A DNA stretch of 64,000 nucleotides from Deltaproteobacteria bacterium (GTDB taxonomy: Bacteria; Myxococcota_A; Polyangia; JAAYKL01). The DNA is taken from NCBI GenBank assembly GCA_016935665.1, contig JAFGQN010000131.1, positions 1 to 64,000 on the forward strand, read 5' to 3'. This document shows positions 19,984-29,984 of this stretch, one piece after another (position 1 is the stretch's first letter; each line of letters begins with the position of its first letter). The position numbers were made by a program, and so were the translations under genes. Under the pieces are notes generated by a model, which was given only the letters and a program-made list of their open reading frames with translations, made no database searches and was not told where the DNA came from.

Positions 19984-22900
19984 CTACTGCATCTCCTGGC
20001 AGCTGAACAATTCTATCACGGAGATGCCATCGCTTTGGCGGGCGGCGTACAGATAGTTGTCATCGACGGTGACCAGGGTGGTGGACACCGGAATATGGCA
20101 CAGGACATCGGGCGACTCCGGTACAGTCAGGTCCAGTACGTACAATCCGGATCGGGACGCCACCGCCATTTTCCCATCAAAAGCAACAAAGTCCTGGACA
20201 TCTCCAAGACCGTCCAGAACCCCCAGCGGCACCATCGATGTTCCATTTTGACGGAAAATGGTGATGCCTGCGACACCGGATGCCACGTAAACAATATTAT
20301 TCACTGCTATCACCTGGTGCACCGCAGTTGCCACAATCGGCGTATCTGAAGACGCCAGCAGTTCGGGGGCGGCCGGATTGGCGATGTCAAACAGGTGAAG
20401 CCCCCGGGATGAATACCCGTTGTCGAGAATGTATGCGGTAGTGCCATTGAGCGCGATGTCTTTTCCGGACGACGTGCCATCCATCACTGCACTCCCTGTT
20501 AAAACGGGCGCCAGCGGCACAGAAATATCGAGGGTGTACAACCCACTGTTTTGCGCGGCCAGATACAGAGTATCATTTCGCCCCGCTATGCCGACGTAGC
20601 GCGTATCCTGGTCAAACACAGACGGTATCGATTCCACAGCAGGATTGGATACATCATAAATTCGCAGATCATTAGCGGCGCTGGTGGCGTATAGCGTTGT
20701 ACCGTGCAACCAGATCTTTTCGAGCGCTGTTGCAGACCCCCAAAACGCGGCCGCGGACAGCGTGCCGTCCAATTCCGGTTTTAAAATCTGCAATCCGTCC
20801 GCATCCGCCACATACAGCATATCATTGCCCGCAATCACATCGTTCACATATTTATTCGCGGGCTGCCAGGAAACGATAGACGGATGGTATTTCCATGGAA
20901 AATCCAGCGTTCTAAAGCCTTCGGCGCCTTTTGCAACATATCCGGTATTATTCCATACCGCGAAATCCGCCGCTTTGGTTGTTGTTAGAACATTGTCTTT
21001 TCCAGACGAAAGCATCATTGCCGGGCCGGGATTTTGCGGGTTGGAAATATAGCGCGCATAAACGGCCTTAAGGCCAGAACCAGAGGCATCACTGTATACG
21101 AGGTGATTGGCATCCGCATACAGCACGTTATCCAGATCCCCAACTCGGATAGCCGTGATTTCATTCATATCGTCGAGAGAAATCACCGAAATAAATGAGT
21201 TCCTGTTGGCAGTCCGACCAACAAATGCATATTGTCCCGTAAGTACAAAACCTGCCGGGAACTCGCCATCCAGCACCACGGTATCAATCGTACTGATTGA
21301 CGTCGGATCGGAGATATCCAATGCAACGAACCCGGTCATGGTGGCGTAATAGAGCCGATTTGCATCCTGGGATTTAATACTGCCCAGGTTGGATATGGAC
21401 ATCTGCGACACGTAGGTCAGGGTATTGCTTTCCCTTTTAAGAACCATGATGCCACCGGGCGTTTTGGGCTGCCCCCATCCCAGATACACATAGTCTCCCT
21501 GTGCCGCAATTTTGGAACCGGCGTTGGTGTTGGCTGCCACAACCATAGCGTGAACCGGGTCGGAAACATCCACCGCGATGGTCCCGTTATTTTTGGCCAC
21601 ATACAAATAATCTCCCGAAATGGCAATGGCATTGGCGCCTTCAGATTGAGGCACCACGATAGCTGCTGCATAGGGGTTTTCCAAATCCACTGTTTTAACG
21701 CCGCCTGCGCCATCCACGACAAACGCATAGTTGCCCTTAACTGCCAGCTGCGTGCTGTTGCCGGGCATTGGATACTCTGCAACAAGCGGTACCGTGGCCA
21801 AACTGTCTGTTGCAATCATTTGCAATCCATAAGTGCCATCGGCCATATAAACATTGCTGCTGTCGCCGGTTATCGCGGCAACAGTGTTATCCCACGGCAG
21901 CGACGCAATCTCAGTAATCGCCTCCAAATCAGTGACATCAAATGCCGTGACTGCGTTTGGATTATAACTGGAATACGCCACCAAAACGGTATCATTACCC
22001 CAAATCGACCGCGCCGTACCGGTGTTGGAAATGGCGACGGGGGAATCCCCCGGCGCGGTCAAATCAAAAATCAACACACCGTTTGAATTGGCCGCCGCAT
22101 AAAGTCTTTCGCCAAAAACATGCAGGTCCAACGCTCCCTTGTTCGAAAATGTACTGGATGTCCACACGCCGCCGCCAACGCCAGTACTCAGCAACGCCAT
22201 TCGATTGTAGGCGTCGGATACCACCAGCTTGTCGCCATACGCCACAAGCGACGTGGCGTTTTGGTAATCATCACCCAGCCCCAGGTGGGAAAGATCCAGC
22301 AGTTTGGGGGAATTGGGGGGGATAATATCAATTCCGGCCACCCATCCGCCTTCATTAAGCACATAGGCAAAACTGCCGGCCACTGCAACGTCTATCGCTT
22401 TTCCCTGCGTACTTGTTTGGGAAATAACCACAGGAGATGACGGTTCGGAAATATCAAGAATGGCCAGTCCAAACTCCCCATCTGCAACCAAAAGAATATC
22501 GCCGTCAATGAGCAATCTGCGACCGTCATGAAGAACGTCGCTTTTTCCAATCAGCACCGGTGCACCATCGAAACCATCAAACACATACACGCCGTTGCCC
22601 CCCGCCAATGCATATACGATGTCCCCTTCCACTGCGATGTCGGAAATAGCGCCGCCAATGGCGCCGGTCACACCCGCGTGAAAATCGTTGCAAACGGGAA
22701 GGCAGGAATACCCATCTTCCGCCAGAATATAGTGTTCATCGCATTGGCAGTAATAGCTGCCGGGGGTATTTACACAGTTTTGCCCGCAGCCACCGTTGGA
22801 GGCATTGCATTCGTTGATATCGGCACAGACGATTCCATCCATCTGATACCCAACACTGCATTCACAATGCGCTGCGTCAATCTCGATGACACAGATTGCA

Positions 22901-23508
22901 TTGGAACCACATTGCGCGGCAGCGCACAGCGCATCTGTATCCGGTTCGCTGTCCGTGGTATCTGAATCGGCAGTATCCGCAGTGTCTGATGTATCCACGA
23001 TTGTTGTGTCTGCTGTTTCTGAATCCAAAGTATCCGAATCCAAAGTATCTGAATCTTCAGTATCTGAATCTTCAGTATCTGAATCTTCAGTATCTGAATC
23101 TGCTGTATCCGATGTGTCTGTGATATCAATTGTCGCCGTATCATCCGTATCAACAGTTGCCGTGTCATCCGTATCGACGGTTACCGTGTCGGCAGTATCT
23201 ACGGTTGTCGTGTCGGTCGTATCCGAATCCGCAGTGTTTGCGCTGTCTTTGGTCGCCGTGTCCACATTCGTTGAATCCGTTGTATCGAACAATGCCGTAT
23301 CCGATGCGGTCGCCGAATCATACAGGGTGGATGAGTCAGAGCTGCCTGTCGTCGCTGTATCCTCCACAGTCGACGCCGTATCTTCACCGCACCCGACGTC
23401 CGAACATGTGTCGATGTTTTTCACCTTTTTAAAATCTTCGGTAACCAGTTCACATCCGCAAAGCGCCAATGCCAACGCCGTTAATACTGAAACAATACGT
23501 AATCTCAT
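19984..23508 (-). CDS. Large lipoprotein: Asp/Thr/Ser linker, EGF-like module and long propeller repeat region
   Basis: LALCGCELV lipobox; DTDDTATVDT..DSDTEDSDTED linker; DINECNASNGGCGQNCVNTPGSYYCQCDEHYIL calcium-binding EGF-like; multiple 'ILDISEPSSPVVI'/'AFDVTDLEAITEI' blades. Confidence 0.85.
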   Translation of the reverse strand: MRLRIVSVLTALALALCGCELVTEDFKKVKNIDTCSDVGCGEDTASTVEDTATTGSSDSSTLYDSATASDTALFDTTDSTNVDTATKDSANTADSDTTDTTTVDTADTVTVDTDDTATVDTDDTATIDITDTSDTADSDTEDSDTEDSDTEDSDTLDSDTLDSETADTTIVDTSDTADTADSDTTDSEPDTDALCAAAQCGSNAICVIEIDAAHCECSVGYQMDGIVCADINECNASNGGCGQNCVNTPGSYYCQCDEHYILAEDGYSCLPVCNDFHAGVTGAIGGAISDIAVEGDIVYALAGGNGVYVFDGFDGAPVLIGKSDVLHDGRRLLIDGDILLVADGEFGLAILDISEPSSPVVISQTSTQGKAIDVAVAGSFAYVLNEGGWVAGIDIIPPNSPKLLDLSHLGLGDDYQNATSLVAYGDKLVVSDAYNRMALLSTGVGGGVWTSSTFSNKGALDLHVFGERLYAAANSNGVLIFDLTAPGDSPVAISNTGTARSIWGNDTVLVAYSSYNPNAVTAFDVTDLEAITEIASLPWDNTVAAITGDSSNVYMADGTYGLQMIATDSLATVPLVAEYPMPGNSTQLAVKGNYAFVVDGAGGVKTVDLENPYAAAIVVPQSEGANAIAISGDYLYVAKNNGTIAVDVSDPVHAMVVAANTNAGSKIAAQGDYVYLGWGQPKTPGGIMVLKRESNTLTYVSQMSISNLGSIKSQDANRLYYATMTGFVALDISDPTSISTIDTVVLDGEFPAGFVLTGQYAFVGRTANRNSFISVISLDDMNEITAIRVGDLDNVLYADANHLVYSDASGSGLKAVYARYISNPQNPGPAMMLSSGKDNVLTTTKAADFAVWNNTGYVAKGAEGFRTLDFPWKYHPSIVSWQPANKYVNDVIAGNDMLYVADADGLQILKPELDGTLSAAAFWGSATALEKIWLHGTTLYATSAANDLRIYDVSNPAVESIPSVFDQDTRYVGIAGRNDTLYLAAQNSGLYTLDISVPLAPVLTGSAVMDGTSSGKDIALNGTTAYILDNGYSSRGLHLFDIANPAAPELLASSDTPIVATAVHQVIAVNNIVYVASGVAGITIFRQNGTSMVPLGVLDGLGDVQDFVAFDGKMAVASRSGLYVLDLTVPESPDVLCHIPVSTTLVTVDDNYLYAARQSDGISVIELFSCQEMQ
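23020..23110 (-). repeat. 15-nt coding tandem repeat (SDTED/SDTLD)
   Basis: Plus-strand gtatctgaatcttca units in tandem within the linker. Confidence 0.85.
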
Positions 23509-23509
23509 T

Positions 23510-24571
23510 TTAAAACCTCCCTGTCAGGCCCAAATATGCAGCGTCCGTCCCCACCCCCGGTATCAGCCGCCAATTGGATTTGCCGGCTTGTGTCAGCTTG
23601 TCCTTTTTCTTCTTCGACATCAGCAGCAGCACCACACCTGTTGCCACAGCCGCGCCTCCGACACTCAACAGAATAGTGGAAGCAATATTCAACGTGTTCA
23701 GCTTGTCCACGTCCTCATACGCACCTGGAAGACACCGATTATCTGCGTCACAACTTTTACTGTCTTTGAGTTTGGAATTGGTGGAAAGGGCCATACCACC
23801 AGTGACCGCTGCCCCTGCCAGCATTGCGCCGCCACTAATCAATGTCACCCATCCGGCAATTCGCATTTTCTTTGCTTTTTGACGCCGATCGTAAAACGCT
23901 GCGGAGTGCACCGGACCGGATGCAGACGATTTCTCAATCCCTGCGGCGCCATCAGACGATGACGGTGTCTCCTCAGAGCCATCGGCAACGGTTTCAGGGG
24001 CCGCACTGGACGAAGCGGTAGACGCCGCATCATCGGTTGCCAGGCGACGGATTTCCTGTCCACTTACTTTCAGCTGTTTTTCGACAATAATCGCGCCATT
24101 CAACCGCACCACAATATGATGCAGCTTCCCGGCAGACACCTTCACATTGGAAGCCTCGGGCGTTTTCCCCCTTGGCATACCGTCCACCGTCACCTCAGCG
24201 CCATTTTGCGCAGTGATTTGCAAAGTGCCAACCAAAGGACGCAGTCTGGCCAGTTCTTTTTGAATTTCCTGCTGGCGCTGTTCCGAAACGTCGTCTCCCC
24301 CTTCCACGAGGTACAGCTCAAATGCCTCATACGCAAGACCGTAATTTTTGGCGGCCGCTTCCATCTGCCCGATATTAAACAGCAGTTTCCAGGTCGGATT
24401 CAGGCGATACGCTTCTCTGAATTCCACAGCGGCCGCTTCATACTGCCCCGCTTCGAACAGATTTTTTGCTTCCCGAAAATGAATTTTGGCCTCGGCCTCC
24501 GAATCATCCGCCAGAATTGCTGTGGTTTGAAATAAGAAAGAAATGCAGACGATCAACAACAGAAGTTTCAT
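23510..24571 (-). CDS. Exported TPR protein with PEGA-like segment and TM helix
   Basis: Signal MKLLLLIVCISFLFQTTAILA; AKIHFREAKNLFEAGQYEAAAVEFREAYRLNP; GTLQITAQNGAEVTVDGMPRGKTPEA (PEGA-like). Confidence 0.75.
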   Translation of the reverse strand: MKLLLLIVCISFLFQTTAILADDSEAEAKIHFREAKNLFEAGQYEAAAVEFREAYRLNPTWKLLFNIGQMEAAAKNYGLAYEAFELYLVEGGDDVSEQRQQEIQKELARLRPLVGTLQITAQNGAEVTVDGMPRGKTPEASNVKVSAGKLHHIVVRLNGAIIVEKQLKVSGQEIRRLATDDAASTASSSAAPETVADGSEETPSSSDGAAGIEKSSASGPVHSAAFYDRRQKAKKMRIAGWVTLISGGAMLAGAAVTGGMALSTNSKLKDSKSCDADNRCLPGAYEDVDKLNTLNIASTILLSVGGAAVATGVVLLLMSKKKKDKLTQAGKSNWRLIPGVGTDAAYLGLTGRF

Positions 24572-24854
24572 AAATACCCTCACAAACAAGCAACTTCGAA
24601 CCAAAATTAAACACGGGCAGCGATCACCGCAAAAGACACATTTGCCACACATGAGGCAATCGCTGCGTAAGCGGGAGGGATTATATCGTGATGTTTTGTT
24701 GCAATGTCAAACGTTATCGAAGTTTCCAAACGGACTGCCAGCGGTCGACACCCGTTTGCAACCACGGTTCCACAAAATCCAACACATGTTAAATTCATTG
24801 AAACTATTGAAAAATGTGGCAATCATCAACGCGCCTTCAGAGTTCACATTGGGA

Positions 24855-25400
24855 CTACTCCCTCCAGTGTTCCGGTTTGTTGAGGGCGGTGGCGCACATC
24901 ACCTGCCCTTGTACCTGTCCCAGTATTCCATCGCACAGGGCCTGAACCATCCAGGCGTCGGCGCAGTTGTCTGGAATGGGATAGGGGGCCAAAAAACCCA
25001 GTTTGCCCGCGGGGGTAAATCCGCCTATTGGGTAATAGGTGGGGTGGCCCAGAACAAATACCAACTCGACGCCGCTATTTTTAAGCCGTCGCAATCCGTC
25101 GGCCATGAGTTGTTTGCCGACCCCCTGCTTTTGAAATTGGGGCACCACCGCAAGGGGCGCCAGCAATGCACATTGGGCCATGCGCCCATCTGTTTTGAGC
25201 GTCGCTTTTGTAAACAGCACATGCCCCACCGCCTGGTTTCCCGCATAGGCCAGCAGCGACAAACGCGGCTCTGAAGTGGGATCGCACAATAAATCCGCAA
25301 CCAGTTTGGCTTCCTTGTCGTAGCCGAACGCCCGGCGCTCCACATCGAGTACATCGTTTAAATCGTCCGCGTCAGCTTCCCGAATCATCATTTCCAACAT
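24855..25400 (-). CDS. GNAT-family N-acetyltransferase
   Basis: MIREADADDLNDVLDVERRAFG...LAPLAVVPQFQKQGVGKQLMADGLRRL...VLGHPTYYPIGGFTPA. Confidence 0.85.
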   Translation of the reverse strand: MLEMMIREADADDLNDVLDVERRAFGYDKEAKLVADLLCDPTSEPRLSLLAYAGNQAVGHVLFTKATLKTDGRMAQCALLAPLAVVPQFQKQGVGKQLMADGLRRLKNSGVELVFVLGHPTYYPIGGFTPAGKLGFLAPYPIPDNCADAWMVQALCDGILGQVQGQVMCATALNKPEHWRE

Positions 25401-25411
25401 CTCATTTCACC

Positions 25412-26150
25412 TCATGTGTTTATTTTTTTTAGCAGCAGACAAACAAACCCGTATTCGTCGCCACAGACTTTATCCACTTCGATTTCATTGCACATGTCGC
25501 TGTACGTACGGTTCATATCCGTTTGAGCAGCGGCTTTCTGCACCACCTGTTCCATATCATCGTAAAACGCCTGCCAGTCCGCACGGGGCAACAGATACGA
25601 TGTCACCACTTCGTATCCCAAACGCCGGGCCAACGCCTCCCGATCTTTTTTGGTGCTCATGTTGGGATACTCCACGTCCCAGTACGCGCGGGCGTTGACC
25701 GAGTGGCGTCCGCATCACTGGCCAGCTTTTGGGCCAAAATATCCAAAAAGGGCTGATGATTGTCCACCGCCACAATGGTGGCATTGCACGCGTCCTTGAG
25801 CACCAGCGTGGCGGCGCCGGTGCCGCAGCCAATATCCAGAATCCGTTTGATTTCATCGGGACAATCGATTGCGGCAAACCCCTTTAATGTAGACCCTCTG
25901 CTGCCCTGGCGCTGCATCTGTATCAGGTGTCCGTTGAACACATCAAATTCGCCATTGGCATTTAGTCTCAACGGCGGCCACAACTCTGTTTGTACGCTAT
26001 GAACCTTTAGACAGGTCAACCCGGATTTAAAATTTCTACCAGTTTTCGGCAGTGCCATCATCTTCGGGCAGGGGCGCTTCGTCATCTTCTTCAAACGAGT
26101 CGCCGCCACCGGCCCATGATCGCTGCACGGGCAGACGCGGTTCCGGCAGG
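25412..26150 (-). pseudogene. Class I SAM-dependent methyltransferase with internal deletion
   Basis: Motif I (ILDIGCGTGAATLVLKDACNATIVAVDNHQPFLDILAQKLASDADATRS) is joined out of frame near 25700 to a C-terminal part (NARAYWDVEYPNMSTKKDREALARRLGYEVVTSYLLPRADWQAFYDDME). The middle of the fold is missing. Confidence 0.75.
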
Positions 26151-28426
26151 GGCATGTGTTCTTTGTAAAACGCAATTTTTTCCCGCAATCCCTCATTGTA
26201 TTCGGCCTCGGTAATGCGTTTGCGCTTGCGCATGATATCCAGCACCCGGTGCAGGCTTTTCAGTTTGCGCTCTCCCAGCGTATCGCCGTTCTCCCACACC
26301 CTGTGGCGGCTTACGGGATTGGGCAACAATTTTATAAGGAATACAGATTCCAAAAGATTTAACTCCGAAGGCTCCCGGCCAAAGTAATGCATGCTGGCTT
26401 CGCCGATGCCGTATATGGAGGGGCCAAACTCAATCACATTGAAATACAGTTCGAGAATCTCCTGCTTGGTGAAATTGGATTCCAGATACCACACGAAAAA
26501 GAGTTCCTGCAGCTTTCTGGCCACGGTTCTGTCCCTGGACAAAAAGAGATTCTTGGCCAGCTGCATGGTAATGGTACTGCCTCCGTGCAACAGGCCGGCC
26601 TTTTCCCAGTTTCGTAAAAATGCAGCGCGAATTTCCGGCAGGGTCAATCCCTTGTGATACTCAAACTTTCCGTCTTCTGTGGTTAGCACCGCCGCCGACA
26701 GAAAGGGCGAAATCTGAGAGAAGGGCGTCCAGCGGTTGGTTCCCGGACCAGTGGTAAGGCGCATGCGCTTGCCATCTTCGTCGTACGCCATGTACGCAAA
26801 GGGACGGCGTAAATCGTCGGGCTGCAATATCGAGCCAAACCGGCTGATTTTACATCGATTGTCCAGATTCACATCCAGAATCATGGCGTCCGGGTTGAGC
26901 ACGTCGAACGCCAGATGCATGTCCATTCCCAGATGGCCTTCCAAAATCACGCCTTCCAATTCCTCCCGAAGGGGCTTGGGAATGGCTTCAAAAATCTGAC
27001 GACATGATGTGGAAGGAACATTGGCCTCCAGGTCAAACGCCAGTCGTTCCATATTCACGTTTCCGCGCAATATGACGCGAGCAAGATCTCTGGAAATCTG
27101 CAATCGCTCCAGTTTCAGCACATCCGCGGAGGTATCATAGGTGAGTTTGTACTCGAGAATGGCCCTCAGATTTTCAATGGGTGACGCCGCTATGCCTTCG
27201 TGCTGCAAGCGCAGACCCGCCAGTGAGGTCTGGCCTTCCAGAAGAAACGATTTGGCGGTATCCTGCCATTCCAGCTTCAACTGACCGTCGGCCGAAGCAG
27301 CGGACCAATCAATGTGGCTGCCATCGTAGATCAGTTTCCCAAGGTGCCTGAGGGGCAAATCCGGCACTTCCAGCACCAGTGATGGTGCGCCAGCTCTGGG
27401 AATGTTCCCCTGCAGCGCCCAACGGGCATCGGTCCCGGACATACCACCGCTGGCTCTGGCGGACAGCAGCATCTTAACGCCAGTGAGCAGTTCCACGTTT
27501 ACGGTGTGAATCTCCATCAGCGGCTTTGCATCCGCCGACATCAATTCTCCACGAGCTCCGCTAATCTTCACAACCACATCCAGGTATGGCGGCGTTTCTG
27601 AATCTTTGATGTCTGGGAGCGGAGGTGGCGCTTCAACGTTATTGAGCATCCCCAGCTCATCCAGACTGCCTTTCAGATTTGTCGCCAGCGTTTTTAACCG
27701 CTCCCTGTCCGACGGTAAAATAAAACCAGGCGTGTCCACATCCACCGAGAGGTGATTCAACCCGAAATCATAATCCATTTCAAGCCGTTCGCCTTTGATT
27801 GAGGCGTTATGCGCGGTATCTCCGATGCCCCATTTGCGTGTCTGCAACACGGCCTTATTGCCAGGGGTAATGCGTCCGCTAAACTCTTCGAGAAAACCGG
27901 AAAAGCGCCCGTCGTCAAACATCAAATCCCCTGATACAATATACACTTCAGGGATGTTGAGGTCCTTGAGCGACGAAGCGTCGGCCTTCAAAGGTCCGCT
28001 TTCCGTGGCGGGGCTCTTTTTTTGTTCAATCGCCTTTTGCAATGCCTGCCATTTGGAAATATCCGCTCCTTTGGCGCCCTTGCCCGCAGTGACATGGACA
28101 CCGTCCACTCGCACACCGGTAATATCCATTCTACCCAGCAACAAAGGCCCCACCCTGAAGTTCACCCCCAGTCGGTCCACCATCGCAAACGGCAGTAACG
28201 ATTTCGACTTGTCAGCCGGAGCAATTCGCACGTTCTCAAAGGAAACCGAGGTAAGCGAGACAGACACACTTTCGTATGTCACCAAAATGCCAAACTTCTC
28301 CTCTATTCGAGGAATCACCACTTCAGCTATCTTTTTATCTGCACCGGACTGGATGAAGAAGAAAAAAATAAAAACAAGAACCACAGCAAGAATCAATAAT
28401 GCTAACAACCAACGTTTTATACCCAT
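26036..28426 (-). CDS. Membrane protein with AsmA/translocation-module-like N-terminal region and GT51 transglycosylase domain
   Basis: N-terminal TM; long beta-rich region; LTTEDGKFEYHKG...GGSTITMQLAKNLFLSRDRTVARKLQELFFVWYLE...LELYFNVIEFGPSIYGIGEAS; no transpeptidase motifs. Confidence 0.85.
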   Translation of the reverse strand: MGIKRWLLALLILAVVLVFIFFFFIQSGADKKIAEVVIPRIEEKFGILVTYESVSVSLTSVSFENVRIAPADKSKSLLPFAMVDRLGVNFRVGPLLLGRMDITGVRVDGVHVTAGKGAKGADISKWQALQKAIEQKKSPATESGPLKADASSLKDLNIPEVYIVSGDLMFDDGRFSGFLEEFSGRITPGNKAVLQTRKWGIGDTAHNASIKGERLEMDYDFGLNHLSVDVDTPGFILPSDRERLKTLATNLKGSLDELGMLNNVEAPPPLPDIKDSETPPYLDVVVKISGARGELMSADAKPLMEIHTVNVELLTGVKMLLSARASGGMSGTDARWALQGNIPRAGAPSLVLEVPDLPLRHLGKLIYDGSHIDWSAASADGQLKLEWQDTAKSFLLEGQTSLAGLRLQHEGIAASPIENLRAILEYKLTYDTSADVLKLERLQISRDLARVILRGNVNMERLAFDLEANVPSTSCRQIFEAIPKPLREELEGVILEGHLGMDMHLAFDVLNPDAMILDVNLDNRCKISRFGSILQPDDLRRPFAYMAYDEDGKRMRLTTGPGTNRWTPFSQISPFLSAAVLTTEDGKFEYHKGLTLPEIRAAFLRNWEKAGLLHGGSTITMQLAKNLFLSRDRTVARKLQELFFVWYLESNFTKQEILELYFNVIEFGPSIYGIGEASMHYFGREPSELNLLESVFLIKLLPNPVSRHRVWENGDTLGERKLKSLHRVLDIMRKRKRITEAEYNEGLREKIAFYKEHMPLPEPRLPVQRSWAGGGDSFEEDDEAPLPEDDGTAENW

Positions 28427-28572
28427 AGCGTCTCAGTTTCCCACGAGTTTCATTGACTGTCCACCTCAATCACCTGAGTCATCAAATAGGACTGGACAGT
28501 GCGATAGTTAAGGTGTCTTATAAAAAAAATACAGCTTTCAGCAACCCAAAACCGCTGAAGACCGACTCCCGA

Positions 28573-29147
28573 ATGAAACGATTGACGCGCCAGAGACTTT
28601 CCAATATTGTTGGCAGGCATAACATGGCCCCGCTCGCAGAGCGAAAACGGGCAATCGAACACTTTGAAACACTGGATGCCTGTACATATTGATAAGGCCT
28701 GCAGCCAAATGGCCCAAAAACGTCCCGACGCAGTGGTGTATGTTTACAGCGGCGGCCTCGCATTGGGCAGTGCACTGGCCAGTCGACTGGCGGTCCCGCT
28801 ATTTCCGTTGGATGTGCGATATCCCTTAAGCCGAATGATGCATGCCCATCCTCTGACCGGGCCACTTTTCTGGCCCGTCAAGGAACTGCTGTATCGAATG
28901 ACACGCCCAACACCGCCTTCCCATAAACGGAAAGCCACCATCCCGCCTGGTATCACTTCAATTATTCTGGCAGATGATCGCATCAGCACTTTTAGAACCA
29001 TGAACAAATGTCTTGAAATGTTGAATTATGCCGGAATCGACCGCACCCGAATCCAAATCGCAACACAAAGATGTGGTCAAAAGAGTCGGCGCCTTGTGGA
29101 TTTCGAAATTCAACTTTCATCCACGTAAAATTGAGTGGCCCGGTTAG
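28573..29147 (+). pseudogene. Frameshifted phosphoribosyltransferase-like gene
   Basis: MKRLTRQRLSNIVGRHNMAPLAERKRAIEHFETLDACT / HIDKACSQMAQKRPDAVVYVYSGGLALGSALASRLAVPLFPLDVRYPLS...TSIILADDRISTFRTMNKCLEMLNYAGIDRTRIQIAT / HKDVVKRVGALWISKFNFHPRKIEWPG: three frames needed. Confidence 0.5.
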
Positions 29148-29857
29148 CTCTTTGAATCCGTTGGGATGCGCAGCACAATCCGTTGCTGTTCCGCCGCCTT
29201 TTCCACACGGACATCGCCCCCCAACGCTTTGGCGGATAATCCCACGGCATACATTGCCAGTGCGCGTCCATATCGCGCATGTTCTTTGGACTTGGCCACG
29301 GTCTGGAACTCCCTTTGAAATGAAATATCGTAAAATTCGGGCGCTATCTGAACACCGTTGTCGGCCACATCAAATATCACCATCTCATCCGCCAACCGGA
29401 TCGACAGGACCACCTTTCCACTTGCCGGCGTATTATGCAGCGCCTGCAGGATAAGGTTTTCTACCGCCAGCCGCGCGTACACTATCGGCCAATTACACAT
29501 TTGAGAGGGGATTTTCCCGGAAAGAACCAGCATCGGTTCGGGGCTGGTAAACATTTTGCGGATTCTGGACAGGGAATCCTCAACAAATCTCTCCAGTGGC
29601 GCGGGTACAGCTTCAATTTGTTCATTGGACTCGAGGCGCGAAATATTCAAAAAATTATCCAGCATGTGCAACAACATCTTGAGTGCAACTGAGGAATCCT
29701 GCACCGCACAGACAACATCTTCATCCACATTGTCGAGCACGGCTTCCAGATAACTCAGATTGGCGGAAATGGCCGACACCGGATTTTTAAAATCATGCAC
29801 ATACAATTTACTGATTGCCGTTTGTGCGTGAATCCACTTTTCAAGTTCGTTCGACAT
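29144..29857 (-). CDS. Soluble sensor-less histidine kinase-like protein
   Basis: HDFKNPVSAISANLSYLEAVLDN (H box), VIFDVADNGVQIAPE (G1-like DxG). N box is degenerate (ENLILQALHNTPAS). Confidence 0.7.
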   Translation of the reverse strand: MSNELEKWIHAQTAISKLYVHDFKNPVSAISANLSYLEAVLDNVDEDVVCAVQDSSVALKMLLHMLDNFLNISRLESNEQIEAVPAPLERFVEDSLSRIRKMFTSPEPMLVLSGKIPSQMCNWPIVYARLAVENLILQALHNTPASGKVVLSIRLADEMVIFDVADNGVQIAPEFYDISFQREFQTVAKSKEHARYGRALAMYAVGLSAKALGGDVRVEKAAEQQRIVLRIPTDSKS

Positions 29858-29984
29858 AATTTAAATCGCTTTCCCGGGCAGAAGGATCATCGCGCGCCCA
29901 TAGTTTGCCTATTTTATTCCATGGGAAATTTGCACTATTTCCCTTGAAACGCAAGTTTAGGGTGAAATTGCCGCACTCCCCAAT

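Noticed and set aside
22886-23962. 358-aa plus-strand ORF rich in SES/SVS repeats
   Set aside because: Antisense shadow of the DTD/SDTED linker of the 19984-23508 lipoprotein; the opposite strand has the lipobox and recognisable domains.
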